Part shown: positions 21,303 to 33,733 of the stretch, in pieces
Numbering within the stretch: position 1 is the stretch's first letter
Layout: every line of letters begins with the position of its first letter
Source: Tetraselmis striata
Lineage: Eukaryota; Chlorophyta; Chlorodendrophyceae; Chlorodendrales; Chlorodendraceae
Assembly: GCA_006384855.1 (NCBI GenBank)
Contig: VCJN01002755.1
Location: forward strand, 1-64,000
Direction of reading: 5' to 3'
DNA length: 64,000 nucleotides
Made by a program: the position numbers and the translations under genes
Notes under the pieces: model-generated
The model's database searches: none
Told to the model about the DNA's origin: nothing
What the model saw: the letters and a program-made list of their open reading frames with translations, nothing else

Positions 21303-24005
21303 AATATAATATCTGCGTTTGTTGAATACCACCCCTTGCAGCTGTTGCAGCTTTCAACTAGCTAGGAGGTGTGCACAGGCGGCCTTTCATATACACTAGA
21401 GGGGCATTGCTCAAGTGAAACCGTACGACGTGCGCTACCGTAATAACCCCCTATCCATTGGCTAAGGAAGGGTATGAAAATGACGGGGTGCGGAATGTAA
21501 TAAATTTTGGTTTTCTTGAAAGCTGGGTGACAAGCACGTGGAATTCTGCTTATAAACACGTGCAGATTACGGCCTCTGGCAGTATATATTTCACACCCCA
21601 TGAAGACGCGTCACTTGGAAGCTGACGCGGAGCCCTGGCCCGCAGCTATCGTACGTAAAGCGACAATTCGACAAGAGTGGATAACACATAAAAATACAGA
21701 GGGGCTTTTGACATTCCATTTTCAAAGGTCATTCCTCCATGGCCATGCGGGGTTGGGGGGCGGGGGGAGGGTGCTGGTGGCGGCTCTCACGTGGACGACC
21801 GCCTTGAACGCGGGGCTCTCCTGGACCTCCCGGGACTTGCGCACCCGCGCCAGGGAGGGCGCCCCCTGCATTTTCTTCTCCGGCACTGCCGAGGTGCCCG
21901 CCACCGTGTACGCGGCCTTCCGAAGCAGCGGCAGGCTTGCTGTGCGCCTGCGTGCCAAAATCAGGGGGGGCTCAGGACCACGGGGCTCTGACGCAGGGTT
22001 GCGCGTGAGTACCCTCAAGTTACGTTTCTACACTTAATTCCATAAAATCAATCGAAATTCCAAACCGGAAAAACATGCAGAGACTTTTTTGTGGAATGCT
22101 GTAGACCTTCTGCTGAGCATTATTTCATGCTGCACTATAGCGACCTACCTGTGCTGCTACAGGTAAATATATGCTGCTACTGCTGCACATGCTGATTACA
22201 TTAGTCGCTACTTAGTATTTAAGGAATGTGGGATATAAGTGACCCTCAGAGTTCACGGAACTTTTCGGGGTCGCCCACTTTACGCCTAGATAAGCGGAGT
22301 TCCCCTTGACTTAAGCCTGCAACTTAATCACGCCAATTACAGTCACGCCCGGTAAGTGCAACTCCGGCAATCACATGCAGATGCTGTGCCCAGGGAACCT
22401 GCAAAAGATGACATGAAATTACTTTAAGTTTACGCCGGTGTGCCTCTTAAGTGTGCTCAACCCCGCGCACAACTTGAGCCGGAACTTACGTACTGTTTCG
22501 TTTGTAAGGGGAGATTGACTTTAGTCAACATCAGGGCCCTATCTTAGGAACTACCCAATCGTGATGCCCTCCAACCACCTGCAGCGCCATGGAAGCTCTC
22601 TCCCAATCCCTCTCTCTATCTATTTATAGTTGACGTGATTAAGGCAAGTCGGCTCAAAATGGACTTTTGCACAGCCCTGCTCGAGCATGGCGGAACCGTG
22701 GGCCAGTGGCGAAGCGCTTTGTGGGTATGGGGGCAGGATGAGCTGCCTCACTTGGTAGAACACATGTTCCGCACGTCTCGCTTCAGGCCGCTGAGGCTGA
22801 GGACAGCTCGGGCGGTGGCGAGGTAGGGGTCCGCTTCGGGTAGGCCCGCCCTGCATGGAGAGGAGCACCCGCCGCGGACCAAGGTCAGCGGTCAGCGCCG
22901 GGCTGATACGGGGCGGCGCAGGGCACGGGACAAAGGCTAGGCAGCCGCTGGCGCCGGCCGAGGCGCTCACTCTGCGGCGTCGTCGACGGCGCTGGCCAGC
23001 TTGACGTAGTTGTTGCCGTACAGGTGGTTGGCGATGCGGCTGCGGACCTTCACCTCTATCGGCCGGTGGTCGTCCTGTGTGGGCGGTGGCGGCGACAGCG
23101 GTAGCCATGAGCGTCGGGACTCGACAGGGAGGACGCTGGCTGATGATGCATCAGCCACTGCGAATAATGCGGTGTTTTGGCTGCACCGTGCGAATGCCGC
23201 CACCAGCACTGCCACCAGTATCACCGTTGCCGCCACCACCACCACCACCGCCGCCGCCACTATTTCTGAAACTGATGCCCTGTCCCTGCTGCTACCGCGC
23301 TTGCTGTTAATGCCGCTGATGAGGTTCATGCTGACGCTACTCTTCCCGATGCCGCCAAGGCGCCCCTACCACGCTGCCGCTGATCTGCTGCTATTCACTG
23401 CGGCGTGGACGCCCGGTGCGGCTGCTGCTGGCTACTCCGGCTAGCGCGGCTGCCCTCCACACTCCCTCCTTTTCAAGGAATAAAGGAACAAAAATGACAA
23501 GGTCCGTTGCCATGCCGCTACTTGGTTTCCCCACCGAGTCCAAGTCAAGGCACTCCTGGGTGGTGCAGCTGGTTTGCCATGCAGTGCAGCAAGGTTGTGC
23601 AGAGGGTGACCAAACGCATGGCGGCCCCGCGCTGCCTGCCCCCCCCCCCCTCCCCCGCCAAACACCCACACCACCCCCGGCTGGGCGTCCCTACGTTCCT
23701 ACCTTCTCGGAGAGCTGCGGCGCCGGCGGCTTCATGGACGGCCGCCTTGTCAGCTGAACCGTGCTACGGCGGCCCGCCAGCAGATTGTTCGTTCTGGAGG
23801 AAGGGGCGAGCGCGGCATCGCTGCTGCCCGCGGCCGTGTCCGAGAAGCGGCGGGGCCCGGGCGCCTCCGGCGGGGACACCCCGCTCTTGCCCTGCTGCTG
23901 GCTGGTCGCGGGGGCGGAGGGAGGCGGCGACGGCAGGGGATGCTGCCGCGGATCGTTCGGCGGGCTACTGAGCGCCGTCGTCATCAGCGGCGGTGTCGCC
24001 GCCAT
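18695..24005 (-). CDS. Eleven-exon coiled-coil protein, function unknown
   Basis: Exons (5' to 3'): 24005-23703, 23074-22971, 22850-22752, 21947-21791, 21220-21149, 20587-20444, 20228-20166, 20029-19890, 19543-19369, 19195-19127 and 18982-18695. All junctions are GT-AG, all phases agree, and the total is 537 residues. The first 100 residues are a Pro/Ser-rich, probably disordered region starting at the only suitable ATG. Then follow a helical segment (RSRIANHLYGNNYVKLASAV), a basic stretch, and a long charged coiled-coil (about residues 220-400: VECLEQDMTATVALQKNDI, AARLEQQLKRLQPQYDWQAE, KALRAEEQARKREQR, QDKKEREQKFISMVDELRQ). Near the C-terminus lies CRRC (VECRRCNPVEW), then RRLEQLEAEHTRRAW. 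The last exon could instead start at 18949 in the same phase. The shape suits a cytoskeletal, centrosomal or ciliary structural protein, but I do not recognise the family. Confidence 0.75.
19692..19740 (+). repeat. GA-rich microsatellite and poly-G tract in an intron
   Basis: A GAGAGAGGGA simple repeat runs into a poly-G tract within the 19544-19889 intron of the coiled-coil gene; both are pyrimidine on the transcript strand. Confidence 0.8.
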
Positions 24006-26104
24006 GGTGTGCCCTCAACGATGTCTCTCTCAGCGGCACGATTTCGTTGCTCTCTTTGCGGAATGCTGGCGCGCGTTAGGTGCGGCACCTTCTGGCAGGA
24101 TTCTTGTAGCGTTGTCGGGAAGAGCAAAGCGGGTGGAGCGTGCGACGATCGCTTCTGCTGGCGCCAACATGCGCCAGAGGCCACGACCGGCATGTCAACA
24201 CCAGCGCAGCGCGCTGCCGCATCAGCATGCCGCCACTACTGCTGCGCACGCTGCGATGTTTATTACATTTTTAAATATTCGTTTATATATATCCATTCAT
24301 CCGCGTCATGCATCGCAGCAGCGCTATATCACGACCATACTACCGGCGGTAGTATATCACAAGTATATAATACCGCCGTATATGACAAACTAAATCGCGA
24401 GTTTATTTAGGATTAGCTTTGGGTCACCGAAACGTACCATATCGGGCAGATTTCGGCGGCATATATATAAATAAAGAAACGAACCGTGTCTGATTATTAG
24501 CGGCCGCGCTAGTACTGATACGGTACCATGATCGAGCGATATTTGCAAACATCATCGGGTGGACATCGTACGCTCCGCCTGGGCAACCCGGCGGTAGTGG
24601 CGAGTACGTCTACGAGAGTACGAGTACCTGCGTATGAGAAATAGTCTATTACAGATTTTCAGGTCGTAGATTTAAAGCGCGCGTTCTTTATATTTATATA
24701 TGGATGAATGTCTTAATGTCGATTCTGATACAGGTAGTCGCTACTCGCTGCTGCGATGATACGCGAGTCCAGCGCTGGACGAGATGCTGCGGGGCGGTTT
24801 CATCGTTTTACCTGTGTCTTGCCTCCATAACTTCGGAGGGCGGGCGGGGGACAGCCAGCAGGGGGACATTGTTCGCCCGCCAGTAGGACATATTTAGTAC
24901 CGGGTAGTTGCCAATACTGAATGACGACGACTGCCGGGGGGCGGTGAGGAGGTGATCCGCGCGAGCAATGAAGGCCATAAAACAGCTTAAAAGCACTCCT
25001 CCCGCCATAAAAGCACTCCTCCCTGTCCAACCGCGCCGGGTACCTCCTTTGCTCACTCCGTAGCCAGTACCCAACTGTCAGCCATGCTATCGTCAGGGCT
25101 GATGATATCGTCGCCGCTGCGCCGGGGCGCTGGCGCTTTGGCTGCGGCGGGGTCTCCAGTGGCGACGGCTGTAAAAATGCTTTCAGGTACGAGACGACAT
25201 ATAACTAATATAATAAATTGGCTGACCTCAATAGGCATGCTGAACCGCCAGGGCGCCAGGTGACTCTCCCCCGCTCGTCGCCAGCTGGCGGCTCTTGACC
25301 GTCCGCACGACGAAAATTCTCGTTTCGCCTGTCTTCAGCAGCCCAGCGCTTCCATTTTGCCGGCAGGGGGGGGTGGGGTCTTCGGGGCTATTTCCTGTGG
25401 ACTGCTTGCGCAAAAAGTGTCCCCATCGAAAAAAGTGATGACGATCGGCAGTGGCAACGGCCTGGCGGTGCGCGGCGGTCAGCCGCTGCATCACTTGGCA
25501 GCAGCTGCGACATACCCACTTCCACTCGTCAGGACTTCCAGTGTACGACGGGTATTCACAATTCGCGCAAGGATCGTTTCATCGTGCTGTTCGACCGGCT
25601 CCCTGTCGGCGACACAGGATAAACCGCCAGCAATAATAGCGGCTGGTTGTTGGCGCGACTCCGATCCGCGGTGGAAATACACACTAGCGCTATGTTCTCG
25701 TTTGTATCGACCGAGTTGGAACACGTGCATTACTGCTATGGCAGTCCACCCCCCCCCCCCCCCCCCCCCACTCACGTCTTCCCATACCTTCACCAGCCAG
25801 TCCGCTCCACCGCATCCATGCAACTGTCAGCCTCAGCATCTGCCCGGTGCATTGTCCAGGCCAGCTGCTGGCGGGCGTTGGGTCACTGCGAGCAAGGGGG
25901 AAAAGGGGGGGGGGGGGGGGGGTGCTGAGAAGCGACGCGTTTGCCGGTGCGCAGGCGGAGGGTGCGCTGCGCAAGCTTGGCGCCCGGCAGCATGCGCCCT
26001 GGTGGACTGGGCGCGACCCGCTGCCACGGGGAGCAGGTGAACCCCCCCCCCCCCCCCCCCCCCCCCCCAACCCCTTCATATCGCAGAGAGCCCGCAACAT
26101 CGGG
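24006..26104. promoter_or_regulatory. Divergent intergenic region between the coiled-coil gene and COQ4
   Basis: About 2.1 kb separates two genes transcribed away from each other, so both promoters should be here. The 24240-24480 part is AT-rich. A small tandem duplication (TAAAAGCACTCCTCCC, twice at about 24989-25024) and poly-C/poly-G tracts at 25749-25769 and 25905-25922 are visible. No further gene is supported. Confidence 0.45.
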
Positions 26105-29100
26105 ATGCGGCAGCTTTCCTTGCGCAGGCTGACTAGGCGCGGTCCAGCTGCCACCAGGGCTGTCGCCGCCCGCTCTTGTGTGTGCCTGTGCTTGGGGCAC
26201 CGCTGTGGATGTCCTGGGAGGAGGGGCGGGCGCATGTGGGCGCTGCGGATGTTCCCAGTCCCCGTGGGGGGTGCCTCACTATCAGGGGCTCCCGCATGCG
26301 CCAAGGTCACCCTTGCATGCGGAGCTGCCCCTCTCCTCCCCCCGTCTCTCTTCCCTCCCGTTCCTTCAATACTCTCCATGGAGGCGGCATGGCGCTGAGG
26401 CTCTCACCCCCGCCCGCCCATACCGCAGCGACAGCCGCCCAGAGCCCGGGGACTCCGCGCAGCTGTACCCAACCCACGTGCCGCTCACCCCCGGGCAGCG
26501 CGTCTCCGTGGCTGCGCTCTCCGCGCTGGGCGCGCTGGCCAGGTCCGCCCCGACAAAGCCCCTCCCGGGCGTCCTCACCCTGCCGATGCCCTCCCGGTAC
26601 CTGTGCCCGCGGCTTGGGCGCCATTCCAGCAATTCTGCGGGTGCCGACGCAGCAACGAAAACACCGAGAAGAGGAACCCGCCTTGCCTGCTTGAGGGCAA
26701 ATGGAGACGGAACTATAGCGGAACTATAGCGAGTGTTTTGATAGGTTGCATGCAAGTAGGCCAATTTGAGGCTTTACTAGGGGTTCCTTTCTGGTGCGTC
26801 GGCGCCCGGAAGGGCTCTGTTGATGCTCCCACCACCGCTGCCGCCCCTCCTCCCCCACCTGCGTGCCCAGGCCGGCCCGCGCGGACCTGGTGGCGGCGCT
26901 CGGGGAGACGACCGGCACGCAGGCGCTGCTGCTGATGCGGCAGCAGATGGAGGCGACCGAGGAGGGGCGCGACCTGCTGCGCCACAGGCCGCGTGTCAAC
27001 GTGCCCCCCCTTCCCCACCTACTCCCCAGCCCTCACCGCCGTTTGCCTCCCAGCTGCGACCTGCCTGCGCACACCTGCCCCCCGCGCCCCCCCCGGGGAG
27101 TCTCCGCGGCGGCATGGGTGCGTGCCAGGGTCGCTCTCAGCGCGCAGAGGGGACATGAACAAGGAGCAGTCTTACGCTGGGCGGGCTGTGGACGACATTT
27201 ATAACCGCCGTGCAAAGTTTTCCATCCACCAGTCGGATGCGCAGACCAAGCAGCGCAGACCTGGTGGATTAACGATTTCAGCATCAAAACCCCCGCAGGC
27301 GCACTACTTGCACCGGAAACTCCATGGCTAATTAGTCCGGTGCTCGGTCCCCGTCAACAGCGCTCCAGCGGCAAAATGGGCGTAGTCCTGGCAGCTGTAG
27401 CCGCTACTGCTCTCCAGCATAATCGGAACGTGGACGTCAAGCATCGTATCTTTTCTGATTCGGATGTCCTTTTCCCTTATTACTTTTTCTTTTCTTTTCA
27501 TTACTGCATCCTCACGTCAATTTTGCTGATCCCTTCTTCGCCTCCTGCTGGGGATCATTCATAGCGGCGCCGTGCTGCTGCCAGCCGGCGCTGGCGGCCC
27601 CGCCTACCTAACAGGCCATGCCGCGCTGCCGCTCCCAGAACGAGCTCATGGGTCTGGCCGCCGGCTGCCCGGAGGGCTCCTTTGGCCGGGCGTACGCTGA
27701 CTTCATGGACTCTCGGCGCTTTGAGGCGGACGAGCGCCCACCGGTGCACCTCTCCCTCTCCCCTCCCGCCCCCTTTGTCGCGCGTTTGCACCCCTTTGCC
27801 CCCCTCTGACCCACCGCCTGGGAGGAAAAGGGGGCGGGGGGGGGGGGGGGGGGGTCAGAGGATTGGCCCTCTCTCCCACCGCAACGCAAAAATGTCGACG
27901 CGATAACATTTCACAGCGGTTTATTCGCTTGTTCAAGTCCAGGATTTTGGTTTCCACCCCGCTGATGCTGGAGTGTCACGGCCGGATTGCCTTCCACCCA
28001 CCCACACACACGCATGAGCCAGCAAGCGTGCGGTGTCTGCCGGTGTGGGACGGGCGCACCTGAGGGCAACGCTCGCGTTTCCCGGTCGGGCAGGTGCGCT
28101 TTGTGGACGACGCAGAGCTGGCGTACGTGGTGACGCGCGCGCGCGAGGTGCACGACTTCTGGCACGTCCTGTTCGACTGCCACACCAACGTGTTTGGCGA
28201 GCTGGCGCTCAAGGCGGTGGAGGCGGTGCAGGTCCGTCCCCCCCCCCCCCCCCCCAACACACACTGATCCCACCCCCCACCATCCACCACCACCCCCTCC
28301 TTCATCTTTGCCCTTTCCCTCGGCAGACGGGCCTCCCGATGGCGGCGCTGTCGGTGATGGGCGGCCACCTGCGCCTGTCAGCGGAGAAGCGCGCCACCCT
28401 GTTCCGCGTCTACCTCCCCTGGGCGCTCTCCAACGGCACGCGCTGCTCCCCGCTGACGGGCATCTACTACGAGCGGCACTTCCAGGTGACCTCCTTCCGC
28501 CCTCCCCCCCCCCCCCCCCCCCACACACACACACATCACCACCATTGCCGCCATCATCGCATTCAAACGCCACTCGCTGCCTCCCGTTTCCTGTTACGCC
28601 TGGCCCGATGATGGCGGTTCGCTCCAGCTGCTCCCCGCCTCTCTCGAGCATTCCATGGAGCGCCCGACCCTAAACCCTGAACCCGCTGGAGCAGCTTCCG
28701 GGACTGCACAATCATTGCTGTTGTTAAGGCTTTGCGGGTCCAAGGAAACTGCCCGTTGTGGACCAAACACCCTACGCGACACGGCACGCTGTATCCGACA
28801 TATAAATCCCCTTTTGTGACCAGAATCCCAAGATCCGGCCGCACTGTTCTATACAGGTTTATGGGGTTTCCTCCTCCCAACATGCTAGCTGCCCTGGCGC
28901 TTCCGGTACGGTTTGGTGGTTCCACCCGGTTATATTACCGATGGTACTGCCGGGTCTCTGTACGCGGTGCCCCAGCGCCCGTGACGCTCCGTCTCCGGCC
29001 GGGGAGCTACTTCGGGCAGCCACCACCACTCGCCTGACCATCTTCCAGCTCGCTGCCTTCCGCAGCTTGAGTCCCCTCCTGCGCGAATGCTCTCCTGGGG

Positions 29101-29545
29101 CGGTCCTACTCCGGACAGTGGCTTCGCCAGCAGCGCGAGATTCGAGTTGGGAATCGTACACGGCGCAATGTTTTATCCGAGACGCATCGGTTTGCTGCAT
29201 CATCTCCTGTCACCGTCCCCTCTGACTTGCCATCCCGCATACTTTGCCTTACACGACATCAGCGGTGCTTCGACATTGCACGAACCATTCGGAAGAGTTT
29301 CCCCCGGAGTACCCACGCCCCCTTTGTCCCCTCAATTGTCCATTGGCCTGATGCGCCCACACCGCCACCGGCATCCCGGCCTTTACCCCCCCCCCCCCCC
29401 CCCCCCCCACCCCCCCCCCCTCCCGTCTGCGCCGGGCCCGCAGGAGGATCTGGAGACACTCCGCCGGCGGTGGCGCATCACGCCCGCGCCAAAGACGCAG
29501 CACATGAAGGGCGTCGCGGCGGTCAGTCGCAAGGCCAGCGCGTGA
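26105..29545 (+). CDS. COQ4: Ubiquinone biosynthesis protein COQ4, mitochondrial
   Basis: There are seven exons: 26105-26179, 26463-26542, 26871-27000, 27639-27743, 28094-28231, 28327-28485 and 29444-29545. Phases agree throughout, giving 262 residues, normal for the family. Exon 1 encodes a basic, amphipathic presequence ([20 protein letters not shown]) fitting mitochondrial import. COQ4 hallmarks follow in order: [61 protein letters not shown], the metal-binding HDFWH...E motif ([18 protein letters not shown]), [22 protein letters not shown] and [14 protein letters not shown]4 is a peripheral matrix-side inner-membrane protein of the CoQ synthesis complex, linked to C1 decarboxylation/hydroxylation of the head-group. 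The exon 1 donor and exon 2 acceptor have alternatives (26181; 26427) that change a few residues. Introns carry long poly-C tracts. Confidence 0.92.
26746..26812 (+). repeat. Dispersed repeat end (TTGCATGCA...GGTGCGTCGGC)
   Basis: GTTGCATGCA, AATTTGAGGCTTTA, GGTTC and GGTGCGTCGGCGCCCG appear in the same order and spacing at 37894-37962 and 38817-38884. This copy is in COQ4 intron 2; the other two are in NOC2 introns. It is likely the conserved end of a transposable-element family. Confidence 0.65.
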
Positions 29546-32033
29546 GGCGGGGGCCCAGAGGCCGTGGCGGGGGGGCTGCTCCCCGGAGATGGCCGCCAGC
29601 CATCGCCGGCATGCCGGCATCATCACGCTGTCCCGACGCTGGCCGGCGCAGCACCCGCCAATGCAAACCCCCGGGCTGTACATTAGGTAATTGCGTCAAG
29701 TGTCCACCGGACGCATTTTCAGCAACACCGCTGACTTGTTTCCATGGCAATTTGAAATTCGAAATTTGTTCCAACTTAATTCCAGGCAAACCTGGCCAGC
29801 CATCTTACGGCCCGGCTGCATGTACCCGCACACCGTACAAATTAATTACATCTGTTTCGCGGGACGAAAACATAATGAATAGTTTTGCACCTTCGCGTCA
29901 TGTCATTCGCGCTGTATTCTGATTTATGTCTTTTAAGGGGGGGGGGGGGGGGGGTCAAAACGTAATTTGTCTGCAAACCGTTTGTGGCTATACGGTAGGG
30001 TCCGCCGTAGCCCGGCTGCATGCAGCCCTCTGAAGGCCAATCACATTTCAGTGCAATCAACGAGGTGATGCTGCTACTGCCTACCAGGGGCCATACTCAG
30101 CTGCGAAAAGGTCGGGTACTCCTCAGCTCTGTCGCGCCACTGCGGCATCACGCGCTTCCATACCGCACCACCGACCAGCGCCCGCACTGTGAAACTCGCA
30201 GAGAGAGATCGAGAGGAAACTGCTTCGGATGGTGGTGTGGATACATGTGAGAGAGTGAGAGAGTGCCTCTTCTCATTTGTTAGTTGGAGCAACTGACGTC
30301 AACAGATACCTGCGAGTCTATCAGCTGGTACCTGCAGTTCTATCAGATGGGCAAGCGCCCCCCTCCCTCTCCCCCCCCCCCCCCCCCCCCCCCCCGACAT
30401 GCTCACCTGTCGATACTTATCAGCGACTCGTTGCCTCGAATTTTACGTGGCTGCGAGTTCACGCAGCAGCAAGCTCGGCATCATGGCGCCCATCGACTAT
30501 GTTAGGCGCTTCAGTGCCGTTCACGTCAGCAGCTGTTTCGACATTAGCACAGCGACAGCCAGTGTAACCCGCAGAGCCATCACTGCCTCACAGGTCTCTC
30601 CACCAGACGTGATTCGGTCGACCTCATGTGGCGTGTCGACATGACCGCCTGGTGCCTCGGCGTCTCGCAGGCGTCGCGTCGAAAGCAGCGCTCCGATAAT
30701 GCGCGGCGCCTCGCCTCGTCAGGTCCGCCGCCTGCGGGGCGGATGCCGTCGCGCTCCCCCGCGACGACAAGGTGCAACTCGAATGCGAGACCAGCGCCCA
30801 TCGCGACGTGAAACAGCAGTCTTGGTCTGCACACGAAAACGAACCACCGATCGATTTTACGCCGCATGGTACATGGCACATTTCACCTAGCGATGGCGGA
30901 CTCAGGCGGGCGGCCGGTTGTAGTGCTCAGCGTGCCGCTCTGCTGAGAGTTTCGGATGCCCAATCCTGTACTACAGTAGCCTCGCTCACGCCTATTATCC
31001 GGCGGCGTGACTTTACAATATGGATTCACGAAGGCCGCCTCCCGTATGGAGTGTCAAGTGCATCATCACCTGGACCGCGACACGAGATTTGCGACGCTGC
31101 CCTTACCATTCGTCGCTGCCGTGACTCAAAACTGCGCCGTCGCGATATCTGTAGGTACGACACCACAGCAGCGGCGCTTCGGGAATGACGCTTGCTCCGA
31201 AAACTCGCGACGCCTCGTCGCGTCCGCTAGGTCTTGTCGAAATTACACCAGTCCACATAAGTCTTTGCATACAGAAATCCGCGTGTATCCTCGCCTTGGT
31301 GCCCAAGCCACGGGGCGACGGGGCCATGGAGCCTTGTAATCCAGTGTATGCAAGCCTCCTACGCCAAGGAAGCAGCCGTTTCTCCCGGTTATCGCACTTT
31401 TAGAATTGTTCTTCGGCAATGGCATTGTTTGGCTAAAATCACAGAAAAAACGGGCGATGAATTGGGCGATGAAAACGGGCAACTTGTTGGGGCGTAGCTA
31501 CCATCCGTCGCACATGCCCGCGCGCTGCCGGTGGTGGTGGACACATGCATGCGCTGTAAGACGACCGAGCTTGAGCCCATTCCATGCACGCTACCGATGC
31601 AATGCATGGATTTTCGTCCATGAGAGTGTGCCAGCAATGCCGTCGTCTTGATGGGGCCAATTATCCCACAATCGTCTAAGCTGCAAGATAAGCGCCGCTG
31701 GGTGAAAGTAGCACAAATAAAGTGCCTTCAATTCCATAGGTGCATGCTTATACCGCCCACACCGTAGGCTAAGCGCGGGCTGGCCCCCTCGACAACAATG
31801 TCGCCACTGCTGCACAGGTATGCGCGCATGTTGTAACACATGTCACCCATCACCCAAGGGGAAAAGCCAAAATGGTGACGGGGTCCGCGCGACGTGGAGA
31901 CCCATCCAAGCGGTCCTCGCGCCTGGGAGCTTGCGTGGCAGGGCACATTACATGCCCCCATCATACGACCCCCACCCACAGTGAGTGAGCTGACTGGGAT
32001 ATCAGAACAGGGGGTAACTTTTACAGGCCATAC

Positions 32034-32145
32034 CATTCGACGTTTTATTGGACTCACTGGGCTGTAAATTAATGCGTCGGAGAGCGCAGGTCACGGGCTT
32101 TTCCTCGCACTATTTTACAGCCCAATCTGATAAAACGCCGAAATG
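32034..32145. repeat. Imperfect inverted repeat, about 110 bp (MITE-like)
   Basis: The left arm CGACGTTTTATTGGACTCAC plus GGGCTGTAAAT reappears as the reverse complement on the right (ATTTTACAGCCC, then GATAAAACGCCGAAATG). The transcript would fold into a long hairpin. Size and structure fit a miniature inverted-repeat element. Confidence 0.6.
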
Positions 32146-33333
32146 TTATGTATAAAACGTGATTGCAATATTACTGCTTCTTGCAGGGCAAACAGTCAGT
32201 TTGCGAATGTAGCATGCAGCCCGCTAGCTGACCATAGGCTCCAAACCATGCGCTGCGCGGCATGGGGTAGGTGGCCAACACATGTATCTCGGCGACCATG
32301 GGAGAAAAACACGGTTCTTTATGTCCAAATGTCGGCGTGCCGTGCGCTCAAAACGTTCACAACCTGGCCGTGCAGCAGTTGTTGTGCTGGTAGTGCCGCA
32401 TGACAGGCGCCGCGCGCGCCACGCCCGCCGTTGCATTGGCCCTAGCACACCATGTGCACGCTCTTTCATGGTTATCCGCGCAATGGCTGCAACGGCGTAT
32501 ATACTATGCGTGGGTTTCCCGACTAGAAGCGAGCAAGCCCAAATCATACCCACAAAACATGCAGACTTTTGAGGGCTGCTGTAGCAGCACTGATGACGCT
32601 CTGAAACCACTTTCCAGCCTCGGTGCGTTCGCCACCTGCCCATGACGAGCTAGCGCTAGCTAGCCATCAGAAACGCGGTGGATTTTTATCGCATCTAGAA
32701 AGCTGTCGGAACACTGCTAGACGTCGACATCGTCGACATCCAATGCTCCGAAACAGCGTACTCGCCTCACCGAGTCGCCGCCGCCTCGTCGAAAGCAGCG
32801 CTCCGAAATCACGGCTTCGCTTGGGCGCGTCCGCCACATGCCGAGACGCCATCGCGCCCGCCAGCAACGAAGTGCGATCTGAACCCACAAGCCACGCCAC
32901 CCGCGGCGCTATGACAGGACCATCCCGCAACTAGACAGAAAGCCCCGACGGGCCGATGGCGGCGCTTCTTGGTGACTCAGTGCTGATATCCGGGGCGGCC
33001 TGCTGGAGCCTAGCGGGAGTTCGCGCGGCGACGATGGCGGACGGCGTCGCACATGCGAATTGGCGATGAGTATGGACTGTCCGCGCGACACCGCGAGAGC
33101 GAAGGCCGTCGGGGCCTCCGCCGATCCCGCCCTATTTACACCTCCCCGCGCGAACGCGCATTGCGAGCTGCAGCGACCATATTATAAGCAGCCTGCTCTC
33201 TCGGGTGTCACGCGCAGGCGTGGCGACTGCGCGTCGAGGCGCATGCGCTGCGAAGCTTTCCGGCGCCCGATAATGCGGTACTGGTACCAGTAGCCTCGCG
33301 AGGGTCGGGCTGCTGCTAGGCGTTGTTCTACAA

Positions 33334-33376
33334 GTGCTCCGAAACCGCGACGCTCCCCGGTTACGGTTTCGGAGCA
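33334..33376. repeat. Perfect 14-bp inverted repeat built from the GCTCCGAAACC motif
   Basis: GTGCTCCGAAACCG at the left and CGGTTTCGGAGCAC at the right are exact reverse complements separated by about 15 bases. The arm is the same motif that recurs singly at several other places in the window. Confidence 0.75.
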
Positions 33377-33733
33377 CCTGAGTCTGGGCAGTAGCGTTCC
33401 GAAACCATCGCCTCGCCCCGGCTCGTCCGCCACATGATTCGGCCCAGCCCGCAACCCGCGGCCCATTCAGAACGCCGCCCGCAAAGCCACAAGGACAGCC
33501 CGCATCAGCGCATAAACATTAATACATCTTTCAACAGCCAATGCACAAAGACATACAAGGCCACGGGATGGACCGGGCAAAAGCCACTATGATTAAACCC
33601 ACGCGCTCACGGCACTCGGCCTGTGCGAGGCTGCGGGATGATTAACGGCAGGCTATTAGATGAAAGGCGAACAGGGGCTGATGATGCACACCCACGCCTC
33701 CGGCTCACCGGCGGCTGCACGCCTCCCCGCCCT

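Larger units (their letters stand above)
29546..33733. other. Intergenic region between convergent COQ4 and NOC2, repeat-rich
   Basis: No gene is supported. It holds poly-G/poly-C tracts (about 29938-29954 and 30371-30394), an imperfect inverted repeat (32034-32145), copies of GCTCCGAAACC and relatives (about 31197, 32745, 32800, 33336, 33365, 33395), and a diffuse GC-rich family around CGTCGAAAGCAGCGCTCCG at 30675 and 32787. ORFs are short and overlap in several frames. Confidence 0.55.

Noticed and set aside
25690..26379. 229-codon minus ORF with poly-Gly/poly-Pro
   Set aside because: Antisense to COQ4 exon 1 and its upstream region, and dominated by homopolymer translation; no splice logic.
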